From assembly GCF_900176415.1 (NCBI RefSeq), contig NZ_FWXO01000002.1:1-64000 (forward strand): a DNA stretch of 64,000 nucleotides. The letters are read 5' to 3'. Origin of the DNA: Cellulophaga tyrosinoxydans. GTDB lineage: Bacteria > Bacteroidota > Bacteroidia > Flavobacteriales > Flavobacteriaceae. The position numbers were made by a program, and so were the translations under genes. The notes under the pieces were generated by a model, which saw only the letters and a program-made list of their open reading frames with translations, did not search any database and was not told the origin of the DNA. Of the stretch, positions 38,421 to 48,767 are shown one piece after another (the stretch's first letter is position 1; every line of letters starts with the position of its first letter).

Positions 38421-39605
38421 ATGAAGAAATTTTTACTTGCAATCGGAATTGGTTTATTTATATCCTGTGGTGGTGTAAAAAAAACCCAAGAAGCCCTAAA
38501 TTCGGGAGATTATAATAATGCTATTCATAAAGCTATAGCTAATCTTGTAGATAACAAAACAAAAAAAGGTAATCAAGCCTATGTAATTTTGTTAGAAGAA
38601 GCTTTCAAAAAAAATACGGAACGGGAATTAAAGCAAATTGCTTTTCTTCAAAAAAGTGGCAATCCTGCTAACTATGAAGAAATATATAACAGCTATATCA
38701 ATTTAAAACAAATTGAAGATCGCATAGCGCCGTTATTGCCGCTTCCTATTTATGAAGAAAATAGAGATGCTAAATTTAATTTTAAGGATTACGACTCTAA
38801 AATAATTGCTTCAAAAATTCAATTATCAGATTATTTGTATTCTAATGCAAGTATGTTACTATCTAATGCTTTGCAAAAAGAAGATTATAGAAAAGCATAT
38901 AATGATCTTAATTATTTAGAAAAAATAAATCCAGGCTATAAGGATACTCGTAATAAAATTCAAGAAGCTCATGCTAAAGGTTTAGATTATGTAAGTGTAA
39001 ATCTTTATAATGATACAGAGCAAATTATTCCTGTTAGACTTGAGGAAGAGTTATTAAATTTTAATACCTACGGATTAAATAATTTATGGACAGAATACCA
39101 TACAGTACAAGATAATAACATGAATTACGATTATGAAATGAATGTTATTTTTAAAGATATAAACATTACTCCAGAGCAAATAAAAGAAAAACAAATTAGT
39201 AAAGAAAAACAGGTGAAAGATGGATTTACTTATGCTTTAGATCGTAATGGAAACCAAGTAAAAGACAGTCTTGGAAATAAAATAAAGATAGATAAATTTA
39301 AAACTGTAAAATGCGATTTTTATCAATTCACTCAGTTTAAGGCTGCTCAAGTAACCGGTCAAGTAAGTTTTACAGATTTAAAAACAAAACAACAAATAAA
39401 TTCGTATCCATTGGCCAGTGAGTTTGTTTTTGAGCATGTTTATGCCAAATATAATGGGGATAAATTAGCATTAGATAATGATTTAATTTCCCTATTAAGT
39501 TTAGCCGCTGTCCCCTTCCCTACTAATGAAGAAATGGTATATGATGCGGGAGAGGATTTAAAAAACAAACTAAAAGGTATTGTTACCCGACAACAGTTTA
39601 ATTAA
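38421..39605 (+). CDS. Lipoprotein with helical repeats, unknown function
   Basis: A 394-residue lipoprotein (lipobox FISC, Cys16). The first half is helical, with TPR-like helix pairs (AHKAIANLVDNKTKKGNQAYVILLEEAF, EKINPGYKDTRNKIQEA); the second half is beta-rich. I do not recognise a named family. It is the only gene in the window with a sigma-54-like promoter. A bidirectional terminator follows. Confidence 0.7.
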   Translation: MKKFLLAIGIGLFISCGGVKKTQEALNSGDYNNAIHKAIANLVDNKTKKGNQAYVILLEEAFKKNTERELKQIAFLQKSGNPANYEEIYNSYINLKQIEDRIAPLLPLPIYEENRDAKFNFKDYDSKIIASKIQLSDYLYSNASMLLSNALQKEDYRKAYNDLNYLEKINPGYKDTRNKIQEAHAKGLDYVSVNLYNDTEQIIPVRLEEELLNFNTYGLNNLWTEYHTVQDNNMNYDYEMNVIFKDINITPEQIKEKQISKEKQVKDGFTYALDRNGNQVKDSLGNKIKIDKFKTVKCDFYQFTQFKAAQVTGQVSFTDLKTKQQINSYPLASEFVFEHVYAKYNGDKLALDNDLISLLSLAAVPFPTNEEMVYDAGEDLKNKLKGIVTRQQFN

Positions 39606-39620
39606 ATAAATTATAGGTAT

Positions 39621-39661
39621 AAAAAAAGTCATCAAGCTAATACAAACTTGATGACTTTTTT
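39621..39661. terminator. Bidirectional terminator, lipoprotein / ytxJ
   Basis: AAAAAAAGTCATCAAG and CTTGATGACTTTTTT flank a 9-nt loop. Both sides carry long T-runs, serving the converging genes. Confidence 0.9.
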
Positions 39662-39673
39662 GTTTTCTGTAGT

Positions 39674-40069
39674 CTAGATAAATTTCGCTACATCTATTTC
39701 ATTTATACTACCATGTGATGCATTAGCTACAGCCACACCATTTTTAATAATTAATAACTGAGGAGATTGATGCATAACTTGGAACTTATACCCTGTTTCA
39801 TTAGATACCTCTCTAAAGTTATGCAAATCTAAATAATACAAATCTGCTTCCTCTTTGTTTAATTTATAAGTACTCTTAAAAGTGTTTAAAACCATTCGAC
39901 TAATACCACAAGTAGTAGAATGTTTAAAAATAAACTGAGGCTTAGTTTTAGATTTCAATACAATTTCTTCTAATTGATCTAAACTTGTTAAATTAATCCA
40001 TGGTAAGGCTTCTTTTTCATTTTTTGGCTCGTCACTTTTATTCCCAAATAGCCCACTAAATATTCCCAT
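39674..40069 (-). CDS. ytxJ: Bacilliredoxin-type YtxJ/BrxC
   Basis: A 131-residue thioredoxin-fold protein with the single-Cys motif FKHSTTCGISRMVLNTF (Cys54), matching the YtxJ family implicated in removing bacillithiol from S-bacillithiolated proteins. The conserved HQSPQLLIIKNG block is the cis-Pro strand. The presence of YtxJ implies the cell makes bacillithiol. Cytoplasmic; divergent from clpB, with a 165-bp shared upstream region. Confidence 0.92.
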   Translation of the reverse strand: MGIFSGLFGNKSDEPKNEKEALPWINLTSLDQLEEIVLKSKTKPQFIFKHSTTCGISRMVLNTFKSTYKLNKEEADLYYLDLHNFREVSNETGYKFQVMHQSPQLLIIKNGVAVANASHGSINEIDVAKFI

Positions 40070-40175
40070 ATTTCTTATAATTTTATAGTCAGTCGTACGG
40101 TTTTAAAAAACTTACAACCTGCCGTTATGTCGTTAAAATACTATCAAAAAGCGTCAAAATGACATTAATCATATC

Positions 40176-40205
40176 TTGGTAAGATAATTGACAATAACTT
40201 ACCAA
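40176..40205. promoter_or_regulatory. Candidate operator upstream of clpB
   Basis: An 8-bp inverted repeat TTGGTAAG (40176-40183) and CTTACCAA (40198-40205) with 14 nt between the arms, so the half-sites are 22 bp centre to centre, two helical turns. It lies 29 nt ahead of the clpB ATG in the shared clpB/ytxJ upstream region. Confidence 0.45.
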
Positions 40206-40234
40206 AAGTAAACAATAACGTAAATAAAAAATAT

Positions 40235-42832
40235 ATGAATATAAATAATTTTACTACCAAATCGCAAGAAGCAGTACAGTTAGCGCAGCAACTTGCACAA
40301 GAAATGGGTCATCAACAAATTGAAAACGAGCATATATTTAAAGCTATTAATCAGGTTGATGAAAATGTAACTCCATTTATTCTAAAAAAACTGAATGTAA
40401 ATACAGCTATATTATTTCAAGTAATTGACAAACAACTAGAAAGCTTACCTAAAGTTTCTGGAGGTGATCTTGTTTTTTCACGCGAGGCAGGAAAAACATT
40501 GAATGAGGCCACCAGTATTGCTAAAAAAATGGAAGATGAATATGTTTCAATAGAGCATCTTTTATTAGCTATTTTTAATTCTAAAAGTAAAATAGCACAA
40601 ATTCTCAAAGACCAAGGTGTAACTGAAAAAAACTTTATTTCTGCAATTCAGGAATTACGTAAAGGCGGAAAAGTTACTTCTCAAGGGGCTGAAGACACGT
40701 ACAATGCCTTGAATAAATATGCAAAAAACCTTAATGAAATGGCAGATAAGGGCAAATTGGATCCCGTTATTGGCCGAGACGAAGAAATAAGAAGGGTATT
40801 GCAAATTTTATCAAGACGTACCAAAAACAATCCAATGTTGGTAGGAGAACCAGGCGTTGGTAAAACAGCAATTGCAGAAGGATTAGCACACAGAATTGTA
40901 CAGGGTGATGTGCCAGAAAATTTAAAGGACAAAGTAATTTATTCCTTAGATATGGGGGCCTTAATTGCTGGAGCGAAGTATAAAGGTGAGTTTGAAGAAC
41001 GTTTAAAATCGGTTATTAAAGAGGTAACTACTTCAGATGGTAATATTGTATTATTTATTGATGAAATTCATACGCTTGTAGGTGCTGGTGGTGGCGATGG
41101 AGCAATGGATGCCGCTAATATTTTAAAGCCTGCCTTGGCTAGAGGAGAATTACGTGCTATAGGTGCTACTACCCTAGATGAATACCAGAAATATTTTGAA
41201 AAAGATAAAGCATTAGAGCGTAGGTTTCAGAAAATTGTTGTTGATGAACCCGACACAGAGAGTGCTATTTCTATCTTAAGAGGAATAAAAGAAAAATATG
41301 AAGCACACCACAAAGTGCGTATTAAAGATGAAGCGGTAATCTCAGCAGTAGAGTTATCACAGCGTTATATAACTAATCGTTTTTTACCAGATAAGGCAAT
41401 TGATTTAATGGATGAAGCGGCCTCTAAGCTCCGTATGGAAATCAATTCTAAACCAGAAGAATTAGATGTGCTTGATCGTAAAATAATGCAATTAGAAATC
41501 GAAGTTGAAGCAATTAAACGTGAAAACGATCACACTAAATTAAAGGCTTTAAACTTAGACCTTGCGAATCTTAAAGAAGAACGAAATGAAATTTTTGCAA
41601 AATGGGAAAGTGAGAAAAATGTTGTAGACGATATTCAAAAGACAAAGCAAGATATTGAGGATTTTAAATTAGAAGCGGAACGTGCGGAGCGGAACGGTGA
41701 TTATGGTAAAGTTGCGGAATTGCGTTATGGAAAAATAAAAGAAGCGCAGGAAAAACTTGAGAGCTTGCAACATGTTTTGGACGAGCAACAGCAAGGCGAT
41801 ACAATGATTAAAGAAGAGGTAACAAGCGAAGATATTGCTCAAGTTGTTGCAAAATGGACAGGTATTCCAGTGACAAAAATGCTACAAAGCGAACGTGAAA
41901 AACTTTTGCAGTTAGAAGATGTTTTACATAAACGTGTAGTTGGTCAAGAAGAAGCAATTGAGGCAGTATCTGATGCTATTAGACGAAGTAGAGCTGGTTT
42001 ACAAGATTCTAAACGGCCTATTGGTTCTTTCTTATTTTTAGGAACAACAGGTGTGGGAAAAACAGAACTAGCAAAAACGCTTGCAAGCTACCTGTTTGAT
42101 GATGAAAATGCTATGACACGAATAGATATGAGTGAATATCAAGAGCGCCATTCTGTAAGTCGTTTAGTAGGAGCACCTCCAGGATATGTTGGTTATGATG
42201 AAGGCGGACAATTAACTGAAGCTGTAAGACGCAGACCTTACTCAGTAGTATTGCTCGATGAAATAGAAAAAGCGCATCCAGATACATTTAATGTATTATT
42301 ACAAGTATTAGATGAAGGTAGACTAACCGATAATAAGGGAAGAGTGGCCGATTTTAAAAACACTATTATCATAATGACTAGCAATATGGGAAGCCATATT
42401 ATTCAAGAACAATTTGAAAATGTTAAGGATATTCATAGTGCCATGGAAGCCGCTAAAGTTGATGTATTAGGTTTATTACGGAAAACTATACGCCCAGAAT
42501 TTTTAAACCGTATTGATGACATAATCATGTTTACGCCATTAACTAAAAATAATATTGTGAAAATTGTGAGTTTGCAATTAGATCAGTTAAAAAAGATGTT
42601 GGCTAAACAGAATATCACAATTGATGCAACACCTGAAAGCATTAAATACTTGGCGGAAAAAGGATATGATCCACAATATGGAGCAAGACCTATTAAAAGA
42701 GTTATTCAGCGAGAGGTATTAAATACGCTTTCTAAAGAAATATTAAGCGGTGCAATAACTACAGATAGTGTTGTGTTAATCGACTCGTTTGATGATAAGC
42801 TAGTATTTAGAAATCAGGCTGAAATGGTTTGA
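40235..42832 (+). CDS. clpB: Disaggregase chaperone ClpB
   Basis: An 865-residue Hsp100 protein: Clp-N repeats (1-145), first AAA+ with GEPGVGKT and [10 protein letters not shown], a coiled-coil middle domain (about 405-525), second AAA+ with GTTGVGKT and [11 protein letters not shown], and a C-terminal ClpB D2-small domain. It rescues aggregated proteins with DnaK. The arrangement and size match bacterial ClpB, not ClpA/ClpC. Monocistronic: a terminator follows and an operator-like dyad precedes it. Confidence 0.98.
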   Translation: MNINNFTTKSQEAVQLAQQLAQEMGHQQIENEHIFKAINQVDENVTPFILKKLNVNTAILFQVIDKQLESLPKVSGGDLVFSREAGKTLNEATSIAKKMEDEYVSIEHLLLAIFNSKSKIAQILKDQGVTEKNFISAIQELRKGGKVTSQGAEDTYNALNKYAKNLNEMADKGKLDPVIGRDEEIRRVLQILSRRTKNNPMLVGEPGVGKTAIAEGLAHRIVQGDVPENLKDKVIYSLDMGALIAGAKYKGEFEERLKSVIKEVTTSDGNIVLFIDEIHTLVGAGGGDGAMDAANILKPALARGELRAIGATTLDEYQKYFEKDKALERRFQKIVVDEPDTESAISILRGIKEKYEAHHKVRIKDEAVISAVELSQRYITNRFLPDKAIDLMDEAASKLRMEINSKPEELDVLDRKIMQLEIEVEAIKRENDHTKLKALNLDLANLKEERNEIFAKWESEKNVVDDIQKTKQDIEDFKLEAERAERNGDYGKVAELRYGKIKEAQEKLESLQHVLDEQQQGDTMIKEEVTSEDIAQVVAKWTGIPVTKMLQSEREKLLQLEDVLHKRVVGQEEAIEAVSDAIRRSRAGLQDSKRPIGSFLFLGTTGVGKTELAKTLASYLFDDENAMTRIDMSEYQERHSVSRLVGAPPGYVGYDEGGQLTEAVRRRPYSVVLLDEIEKAHPDTFNVLLQVLDEGRLTDNKGRVADFKNTIIIMTSNMGSHIIQEQFENVKDIHSAMEAAKVDVLGLLRKTIRPEFLNRIDDIIMFTPLTKNNIVKIVSLQLDQLKKMLAKQNITIDATPESIKYLAEKGYDPQYGARPIKRVIQREVLNTLSKEILSGAITTDSVVLIDSFDDKLVFRNQAEMV

Positions 42833-42857
42833 AATATTGATTAAAAATTAAAATTAA

Positions 42858-42896
42858 AACATCCTTTTGATATATTTTGAAAAGGATGTTTTTTTT
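42858..42896 (+). terminator. clpB terminator
   Basis: AACATCCTTTT pairs with AAAAGGATGTT, followed by an 8-nt T-run. Confidence 0.9.
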
Positions 42897-42958
42897 ATGA
42901 CCTTAAACATACCTTACAGTATATAAATTTTTTTATATTCGTATAAAATAGTTTTTCT

Positions 42959-43555
42959 ATGATTTCAAAAGCCGAAAGAACCACTGCATTTATCGTAGAA
43001 ACCGTTGCTCCAATTTTTAATAAATTGGGTTATGTTGGCACTAGTATGAGTGATTTAACAGATGCAACCGGCCTTACAAAAGGTGCCCTATACGGGAATT
43101 TTGAAAATAAAGAGGCGCTTGCTTTAGCGGCGTTTCAATACAACAGCACCTTATTATTAGATGCTATAGATGAAAAATTAGGAGTTTCAGGTACTGCATT
43201 AGATAAACTTTTTAGTATCACAAATTTTTACCGTCATTATGATGAGTTCACTCAAAAAACAGGTGGCTGCCCTGTATTAAATGTTGGTGTAGACGCTAAG
43301 AACAATAACAAATTATTATCAGCAGCAGCTAAAGAAGTCACCAAACACATTGAAGGCAAAATAGCTCTTGTACTGGAAAACGGCGTAAACCAAGGAGAAA
43401 TTAGATTACCTGTTACTCCTTTGCAGTTTGCCAAACAAATGTTTACAATGATTCAGGGAGCGGTTGCAATGGCTACAATAACCGATGATCGCAAGTATTT
43501 ATTGAATACCATTGCCTATTTAGATCAATTAATAACAAAAGAAATTAAAAAATAA
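42959..43555 (+). CDS. TetR-family transcriptional regulator
   Basis: A 198-residue regulator. The N-terminal helix-turn-helix is clear: VGTSMSDLTDATGLTKGALYGNFENKEALALAAF. The ligand domain (about 60-198) contains TGGCPVLNVGVDAK, seen in TetR repressors of the AcrR/YcdC side whose effector is often small and hydrophobic. It ends 30 nt from the convergent MFS transporter stop, a frequent arrangement when the regulator controls the efflux gene; no operator copy was found that proves it. Confidence 0.92.
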   Translation: MISKAERTTAFIVETVAPIFNKLGYVGTSMSDLTDATGLTKGALYGNFENKEALALAAFQYNSTLLLDAIDEKLGVSGTALDKLFSITNFYRHYDEFTQKTGGCPVLNVGVDAKNNNKLLSAAAKEVTKHIEGKIALVLENGVNQGEIRLPVTPLQFAKQMFTMIQGAVAMATITDDRKYLLNTIAYLDQLITKEIKK

Positions 43556-43585
43556 AATACATTCAAAAGATACTAAAATTGGTTT

Positions 43586-44788
43586 CTATTTTAGAGCTAA
43601 GCGTCTTATTTTTATTTTAATATCATCACTATTTTTATTTACAATAATACCTAAGGCAATAAGTATTCCCATACCTGCTAATGCTGCTCCAACATAACTT
43701 GCAGCTGTAATCTCAAAACCCATAGCAATAGGTATGCCTGCTAAATATGCCCCAGATGCATTGCCCATGTTAAATGCACTCTGATTCATACTTGAACCTA
43801 ACATTTCTGAACCTTCAGAGGCTTTTATAATTGCCATTTGTATTGGTGTTGCAACCGTAAAAGAAATAATTCCTATAATAAAGGTTAAGACCAATATTCC
43901 AATAGGATGTGTTGCAACTATGGTATTTGCGAGCAAAGCCAAGACCATCATCCCTAAACTCAGAACCACAGCGTTTAGCGGTTTAAGTTTTTCAGCCATT
44001 TTTGCTCCTAAAAAGTTACCAACCACCATTCCTAAACCTGCAAGAATCATTGCGTAACCCACCATACTTTCTGGATATCCGATAATATTAGTTAATAATG
44101 GGGCAATATAACTGTACCATGCAAAAAAGCCACCTGTACCAATTGTTGTTAGCAATATCAATACCCAAAGTTCTGCTTTTTTAAAAATTTGAAAATCTTT
44201 TTTAATATTAGATTGTGGAGTTTTTGGAAACATAGGCATCCAAAAGTATACACTCAATAATGCCGCAATTCCAACTATACCAACAAGTAAGAAGGAGATT
44301 TTCCAACTAAATTCATGTCCTAAATAAGTGCTCAGTGGAACTCCAATTACATTGGCAATAGTAAGCCCAGCAAACATAGTAGCAATCGCCGATGCCGATT
44401 TTCCAGGGGCAGCTAGCTTACCAGCAACAACGGCACCAATACCAAAAAAAGCACCATGAGGTAATCCTGATAAAAATCTAAATAGTAATAAACTTGAATA
44501 ACTTGTTGCAAAAGCTGATAAGGTATTAAATATTGTAAACCAGATCATTAAGCCTAATAACATTTTATTTGCTGGTAATTTATTCCCTAAACTAGTTAAC
44601 AAAGGAGCACCTATAACTACGCCTAAAGCATAGGCCGCAATAAAATGTCCCGCTTGTGGAATAGTAATTTTTAAGCTATTTGCAACATCTGGTAAAATTC
44701 CCATAATTACAAATTCTGTCATGCCAATACCAAAACCACCTATGGCTAATGCTATTAGCGCTTTCTTATGTGTTTTTCTTATTTTCAT
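43586..44788 (-). CDS. MFS transporter, drug:H+ antiporter-1 (AraJ-like)
   Basis: A 400-residue 12-span major facilitator. N-terminal block IGGFGIGMTEFVIMGILPDVANSL is the DHA1 hallmark, with GALLGLMIWF and the loop 2-3 region reduced to LGNKLPANKM. It resembles AraJ/YdhP-type exporters of sugars, purines or drugs; the substrate is unknown. A TetR-family gene converges on it. Upstream on the minus strand lies an exact TAAATTTG box (44851-44858) and a palindrome GAGATATCTC (44820-44829) that could be an operator. Confidence 0.9.
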   Translation of the reverse strand: MKIRKTHKKALIALAIGGFGIGMTEFVIMGILPDVANSLKITIPQAGHFIAAYALGVVIGAPLLTSLGNKLPANKMLLGLMIWFTIFNTLSAFATSYSSLLLFRFLSGLPHGAFFGIGAVVAGKLAAPGKSASAIATMFAGLTIANVIGVPLSTYLGHEFSWKISFLLVGIVGIAALLSVYFWMPMFPKTPQSNIKKDFQIFKKAELWVLILLTTIGTGGFFAWYSYIAPLLTNIIGYPESMVGYAMILAGLGMVVGNFLGAKMAEKLKPLNAVVLSLGMMVLALLANTIVATHPIGILVLTFIIGIISFTVATPIQMAIIKASEGSEMLGSSMNQSAFNMGNASGAYLAGIPIAMGFEITAASYVGAALAGMGILIALGIIVNKNSDDIKIKIRRLALK

Positions 44789-44819
44789 AATCCTATAATT
44801 AAAATGATATCTTAAAGAT

Positions 44820-44858
44820 GAGATATCTCGATTATCTAATAATTAAAAGGCAAATTTA
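44820..44858 (-). promoter_or_regulatory. Promoter box and palindrome upstream of the MFS gene
   Basis: Minus-strand TAAATTTG (44851-44858) is followed by the 10-bp palindrome GAGATATCTC (44820-44829), placed where a repressor would block initiation; a further GATATC lies 8 nt beyond. No copy of the palindrome was found ahead of the tetR gene. Confidence 0.35.
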
Positions 44859-44933
44859 GAAAGACTTATTTGTTAATATATATGGATAATTAACCAGATT
44901 ATATGTTTTATGTTCCCAAGTGTTCTAAATAAA

Positions 44934-44967
44934 ATATCCCCCAGAATAAAATTACTCTGGGGGATAT
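44934..44967 (-). terminator. gapN terminator
   Basis: On the minus strand ATATCCCCCAGAG and its complement TCTGGGGGATAT form a GC-rich stem, followed by TTTTATTT. It ends the gapN transcript. Confidence 0.8.
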
Positions 44968-44991
44968 ACATGTTATTTTTAATTTATTAGA

Positions 44992-46584
44992 CTACAAAAT
45001 ATAATCTGTACTTACAAAGTTTGATAGCTTAGCATCTAATAATTGCTCAATAATTTCAGTATTCAAATCATTATCCTTAAATGCTACAAATGTTCGTATA
45101 GAGAATGATCGCAAAGCATCGTGTACACTAAGTGTTGCTTGCGCAGAATCTTTTCTACCTGTGAAAGGATACACATCTGGTCCTCGTTGACAAGAACTAT
45201 TTAAATTAACGCGACAAACTAAATTTACCAATGTATCAATCAACGGAGCCAATGCATATACATCTTTACCAAAAAGACTTACTTGCTGTCCATAGTTAGA
45301 TTCTGCCATGTCATCTAGTGGTTCTTCAATATTTTTAAAAGTTACCACAGGAATTATAGGCCCAAATTGTTCTTCTTGATATACGCGCATATCTTTAGAA
45401 ACAGGATATAAAACTGCTGGCCAAATGTAATTATCGGAGTGTTGACCACCTTTTTTATTTAATATTTTAGCGCCTTTAGATTTAGCATCGTCAATAAGTT
45501 CTTGAATATATGCAGGCTTATCAGTCTCAGGTAATGGTGTTAATTTTACACCCTCCTCCCATGGATTTCCAAATTTTAATTCATCCACTCTTTTGGCAAA
45601 GCGTTTATTGAATTCTTCAGCTATAGCTTCATGAACATAAACAACTTTTAAGGCGGTACATCTTTGACCGTTAAAAGATAAAGTTCCAGCCAAACATTCT
45701 TCTATAGTTAAATCTAAATTAGCATCCGGAAGAATTATAGCAGGATTTTTAGCTTCTAAACCTAGAACCAAACGTAATCTATTACTTTTTGGATGTTGAT
45801 TCTGTAATGCATTGGCAGATTTGCTATTTCCAATAAGGGCAAGTACGTCTACTTTTCCGGTTTTCATTATTGGTGCAGCCACTGCTCTACCTCTACCAAA
45901 TAAAATATTAATTACACCTTTTGGAAAACAACTTTGAAAAGCCTCTAATAAAGGTGTTATAAGTAATACACCATGTTTTGCAGGCTTAAAAATGGCTGTA
46001 TTCCCCATAATAATAGCAGGGATTAATAAAGCAAAAGTTTCATTTAAAGGATAATTGTAAGGCCCTAAACACAATACCACACCAAGTGGACCACGTTTAA
46101 CATGCGCATATACGCCATCATGTTTCTGGAATTTAGCGGCATTCCGATCCAATTGCTTGTAATCTTCAATAGTATCGTAAATATATTCTACCGTTCTATC
46201 AAATTCCTTTTGCGAATCAGGTAATGATTTACCTATTTCCCACATTAATAATTTTACAATTTCATCACGCTTTGTTTTCATCTTTTCAACAAAAGCCTCC
46301 ATACAATCTATACGATCTTTCACATGCATAGTAGGCCAAACACCTTGACCTCTACCATAAGCTTTTAAAGCAGCATCCAAAGCATCTAATGCTTCTTCTT
46401 CGCCCATGTCTGGAATACTTCCTAAAAAAGTTGGCTTGTATTCATCTGTAGACGAGATGGTTGAATATACTTTTGTGGTAGCTCCCTCCCAGATCTTAAG
46501 TTCACCATCTACTAAATAGCTTTTTTGCTCTATAGTATTGGTAATTTGAAATTCTTTCGGAATTGATATATTATTTTTGCCCAT
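44992..46584 (-). CDS. gapN: NADP-dependent glyceraldehyde-3-phosphate dehydrogenase
   Basis: A 530-residue aldehyde dehydrogenase of the GapN-like subgroup: catalytic Cys in [11 protein letters not shown], catalytic Glu in [10 protein letters not shown], and cofactor block [27 protein letters not shown]. The [15 protein letters not shown] motif near the C-terminus is the GapN pattern. The enzyme oxidises glyceraldehyde-3-phosphate directly to 3-phosphoglycerate, making NADPH. It lies downstream of ilvC but is separated from it by a terminator, so it is its own unit. Confidence 0.9.
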   Translation of the reverse strand: MGKNNISIPKEFQITNTIEQKSYLVDGELKIWEGATTKVYSTISSTDEYKPTFLGSIPDMGEEEALDALDAALKAYGRGQGVWPTMHVKDRIDCMEAFVEKMKTKRDEIVKLLMWEIGKSLPDSQKEFDRTVEYIYDTIEDYKQLDRNAAKFQKHDGVYAHVKRGPLGVVLCLGPYNYPLNETFALLIPAIIMGNTAIFKPAKHGVLLITPLLEAFQSCFPKGVINILFGRGRAVAAPIMKTGKVDVLALIGNSKSANALQNQHPKSNRLRLVLGLEAKNPAIILPDANLDLTIEECLAGTLSFNGQRCTALKVVYVHEAIAEEFNKRFAKRVDELKFGNPWEEGVKLTPLPETDKPAYIQELIDDAKSKGAKILNKKGGQHSDNYIWPAVLYPVSKDMRVYQEEQFGPIIPVVTFKNIEEPLDDMAESNYGQQVSLFGKDVYALAPLIDTLVNLVCRVNLNSSCQRGPDVYPFTGRKDSAQATLSVHDALRSFSIRTFVAFKDNDLNTEIIEQLLDAKLSNFVSTDYIL

Positions 46585-46604
46585 AATCTTAGAATTAAAA
46601 TAAA

Positions 46605-46643
46605 AATAGGAAAGAAAATTACAGTACTAAATTCTTTCCTATT
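46605..46643 (-). terminator. Terminator of the ilv operon
   Basis: A perfect 12-bp stem AATAGGAAAGAA / TTCTTTCCTATT with a 15-nt loop; the minus strand continues into TTTTTATTTT. It separates ilvC from gapN. Confidence 0.8.
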
Positions 46644-46689
46644 AAATATGTGTAAAATACTATAATCACATTTTTTTGTGAAATAAAAT

Positions 46690-48165
46690 CTATACGATTG
46701 GTTTCATTGCTGTCATTGAAGCTCTAAGTCTAGCGCCAACAATTTCTACTGGATGTGTTCTTAAAGCCTTGTTTACTCTAATTAATTTAGCATTATCAAC
46801 CCCATTACCTTTGCCTTCACCATATTTTTTACCAATAACATCTGTATCAATTTTTTTCATGAAATTTTTTAACAAAGGCTTACACGCATGATCAAATAAA
46901 TAACAACCATATTCTGCGGTATCAGAAATTACACGATTCATTTCGAATAATTTTTTACGTGCAATGGTGTTTGCTATTAATGGAGTTTCGTGTAATGACT
47001 CGTAGTAGGCAGATTCAGCAATTATTCCAGAATCGGTCATAGCTTCAAAAGCAAGCTCTACTCCTGCTCTAACCATAGCTACCATTAACACTCCATTGTC
47101 ATAAAATTCTTGTTCAGAAATCTTATCGTTACCCGCTGGAGTTTTTTCAAAAGCAGTTTCTCCTGTTGCAGCTCTCCAAGTAAGTAAATTTTTATCATCA
47201 TTAGCCCAATCTTCCATCATTGTTTTAGAAAATTCACCTTCTATGATATCATCCATATGTTTTTGGAATAATGGACGCATAATTTCTTTTAATTCCTCAG
47301 AAAGTTCAAATGCTTTTATTTTAGCAGGATTAGACAAACGATCCATCATATGTGTAATTCCACCATATTTTAGTCCTTCTGTAACTGTTTCCCATCCATA
47401 TTGTATTAATCTAGAGGCATAACCTGCATCGATCCCTTTTTCAATCATTTTATCAAAACATAAAATAGATCCTGTTTGTAACAAACCACATAATATTGTT
47501 TGTTCTCCCATTAAATCTGATTTTACTTCTGCAACAAATGATGATTCTAATACACCTGCTCTATCTCCTCCAGTAGCTACTGCATAAGCTTTAGCCTCTG
47601 CAAAGCCTTTACCTTGCGGATCGTTATCTGGGTGCACAGCTATTAAGGTTGGTACGCCAAATCCTCTTTTGTACTCTTCACGCACTTCAGATCCTGGACA
47701 TTTTGGAGCTACCATTATTACGGTAATATCTTCTCTAATTTTGGTGCCTTCTTCTACAATATTAAAACCGTGAGAATAAGACAAAGTTGCTCCTTTTTTC
47801 ATTAAAGGCATAATAGCCTTGATAACACTGGTATGTTGTTTATCTGGAGTAAGGTTGATAACTAAATCTGCAGAAGGAATTAATTCTTCATAAGAGCCAA
47901 CATTAAACCCGTTTTCTTTTGCATTTTTATAAGATTGTCTTTGTTCTTTAATAGCAGCATCACGTAAAGTATATGAAATATCTAAACCTGAATCGCGCAT
48001 GTTTAATCCTTGATTTAAACCTTGTGCTCCACAACCAACAATAACAATTTTTTTACCATTTAAGGCGGTTACACCATCTGTAAACTCACTAGTTTCCATG
48101 AACCTACATTTTCCTAACTGAGTTAGTTTTTCTCTTAATGATAGTGTATTGAAATAATTTGCCAT
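46690..48165 (-). CDS. ilvC: Ketol-acid reductoisomerase (class II, long form)
   Basis: A 491-residue enzyme (long form, with a duplicated C-terminal domain) converting acetolactate and acetohydroxybutyrate to dihydroxy acids with NADPH. The Rossmann block [23 protein letters not shown] is followed by SYTLRD, where the residues bind the NADPH phosphate; the Mg-binding [16 protein letters not shown] and [14 protein letters not shown] are present. Last gene of ilvD-ilvB-ilvN-ilvC; no ilvA follows, unlike many relatives. Confidence 0.97.
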   Translation of the reverse strand: MANYFNTLSLREKLTQLGKCRFMETSEFTDGVTALNGKKIVIVGCGAQGLNQGLNMRDSGLDISYTLRDAAIKEQRQSYKNAKENGFNVGSYEELIPSADLVINLTPDKQHTSVIKAIMPLMKKGATLSYSHGFNIVEEGTKIREDITVIMVAPKCPGSEVREEYKRGFGVPTLIAVHPDNDPQGKGFAEAKAYAVATGGDRAGVLESSFVAEVKSDLMGEQTILCGLLQTGSILCFDKMIEKGIDAGYASRLIQYGWETVTEGLKYGGITHMMDRLSNPAKIKAFELSEELKEIMRPLFQKHMDDIIEGEFSKTMMEDWANDDKNLLTWRAATGETAFEKTPAGNDKISEQEFYDNGVLMVAMVRAGVELAFEAMTDSGIIAESAYYESLHETPLIANTIARKKLFEMNRVISDTAEYGCYLFDHACKPLLKNFMKKIDTDVIGKKYGEGKGNGVDNAKLIRVNKALRTHPVEIVGARLRASMTAMKPIV

Positions 48166-48191
48166 TTTCTAAACTCGTTTATTTTAATTTA

Positions 48192-48719
48192 TTATGATTT
48201 TTGAAATTTTGCCAATAATGCTGAGATAGGCATCTCTGTTTTTGTGATTGCTATTCTCCCTGAACGTACAAATTGCATAATGCCAAATGGCAGTAACTGC
48301 ATATACATTTCATCTATTTCGTGTTTTCTTCCTGTTTTTGCGATTACAAAAAACTCTCTTGACACCGTAACAATTGTAGCGTTATTATCTTTTATAATGT
48401 TTTGAATTTGACGTTCATCAAAAAGTAAACTTGAAGCTATTTTGAATAAAACGGATTCTTGATAAATGGTTTCGTCATCTAAATGATAAAACGCTTTTAT
48501 TACCTCTATTTGCTTTTCTATTTGCCCAACAATTTTGCGTGCTATTTCCTCTTCACAAAAAACAACTACAATAAATTTTGAAACGTTTTCAATTTCAGAT
48601 TTTGATACGTTTAAACTCTCAATATTGATATGTCTCTTTAAAAATATGCCCGAAATTCTGTTTAATAACCCAACGTTATTTTCAGAATAGATTGATATTG
48701 TAAACCACTTTTTCTCCAT
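48192..48719 (-). CDS. ilvN: Acetolactate synthase, small regulatory subunit
   Basis: A 175-residue ACT-domain protein. The opening WFTISIYSENNVGLLNRISGIFLKRHINIESLNVSKSE is the ACT domain that binds valine for feedback control of IlvB; the second half is the family-specific C-terminal domain. The start MEKKWFT (48719) is chosen over one four codons upstream. It lies 26 nt upstream of ilvC and 48 nt downstream of ilvB. Confidence 0.95.
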   Translation of the reverse strand: MEKKWFTISIYSENNVGLLNRISGIFLKRHINIESLNVSKSEIENVSKFIVVVFCEEEIARKIVGQIEKQIEVIKAFYHLDDETIYQESVLFKIASSLLFDERQIQNIIKDNNATIVTVSREFFVIAKTGRKHEIDEMYMQLLPFGIMQFVRSGRIAITKTEMPISALLAKFQKS

Positions 48720-48767
48720 TACTATGCACAAACCCTAATCCGATAAAAAAGGGAATTATTATTAAAA

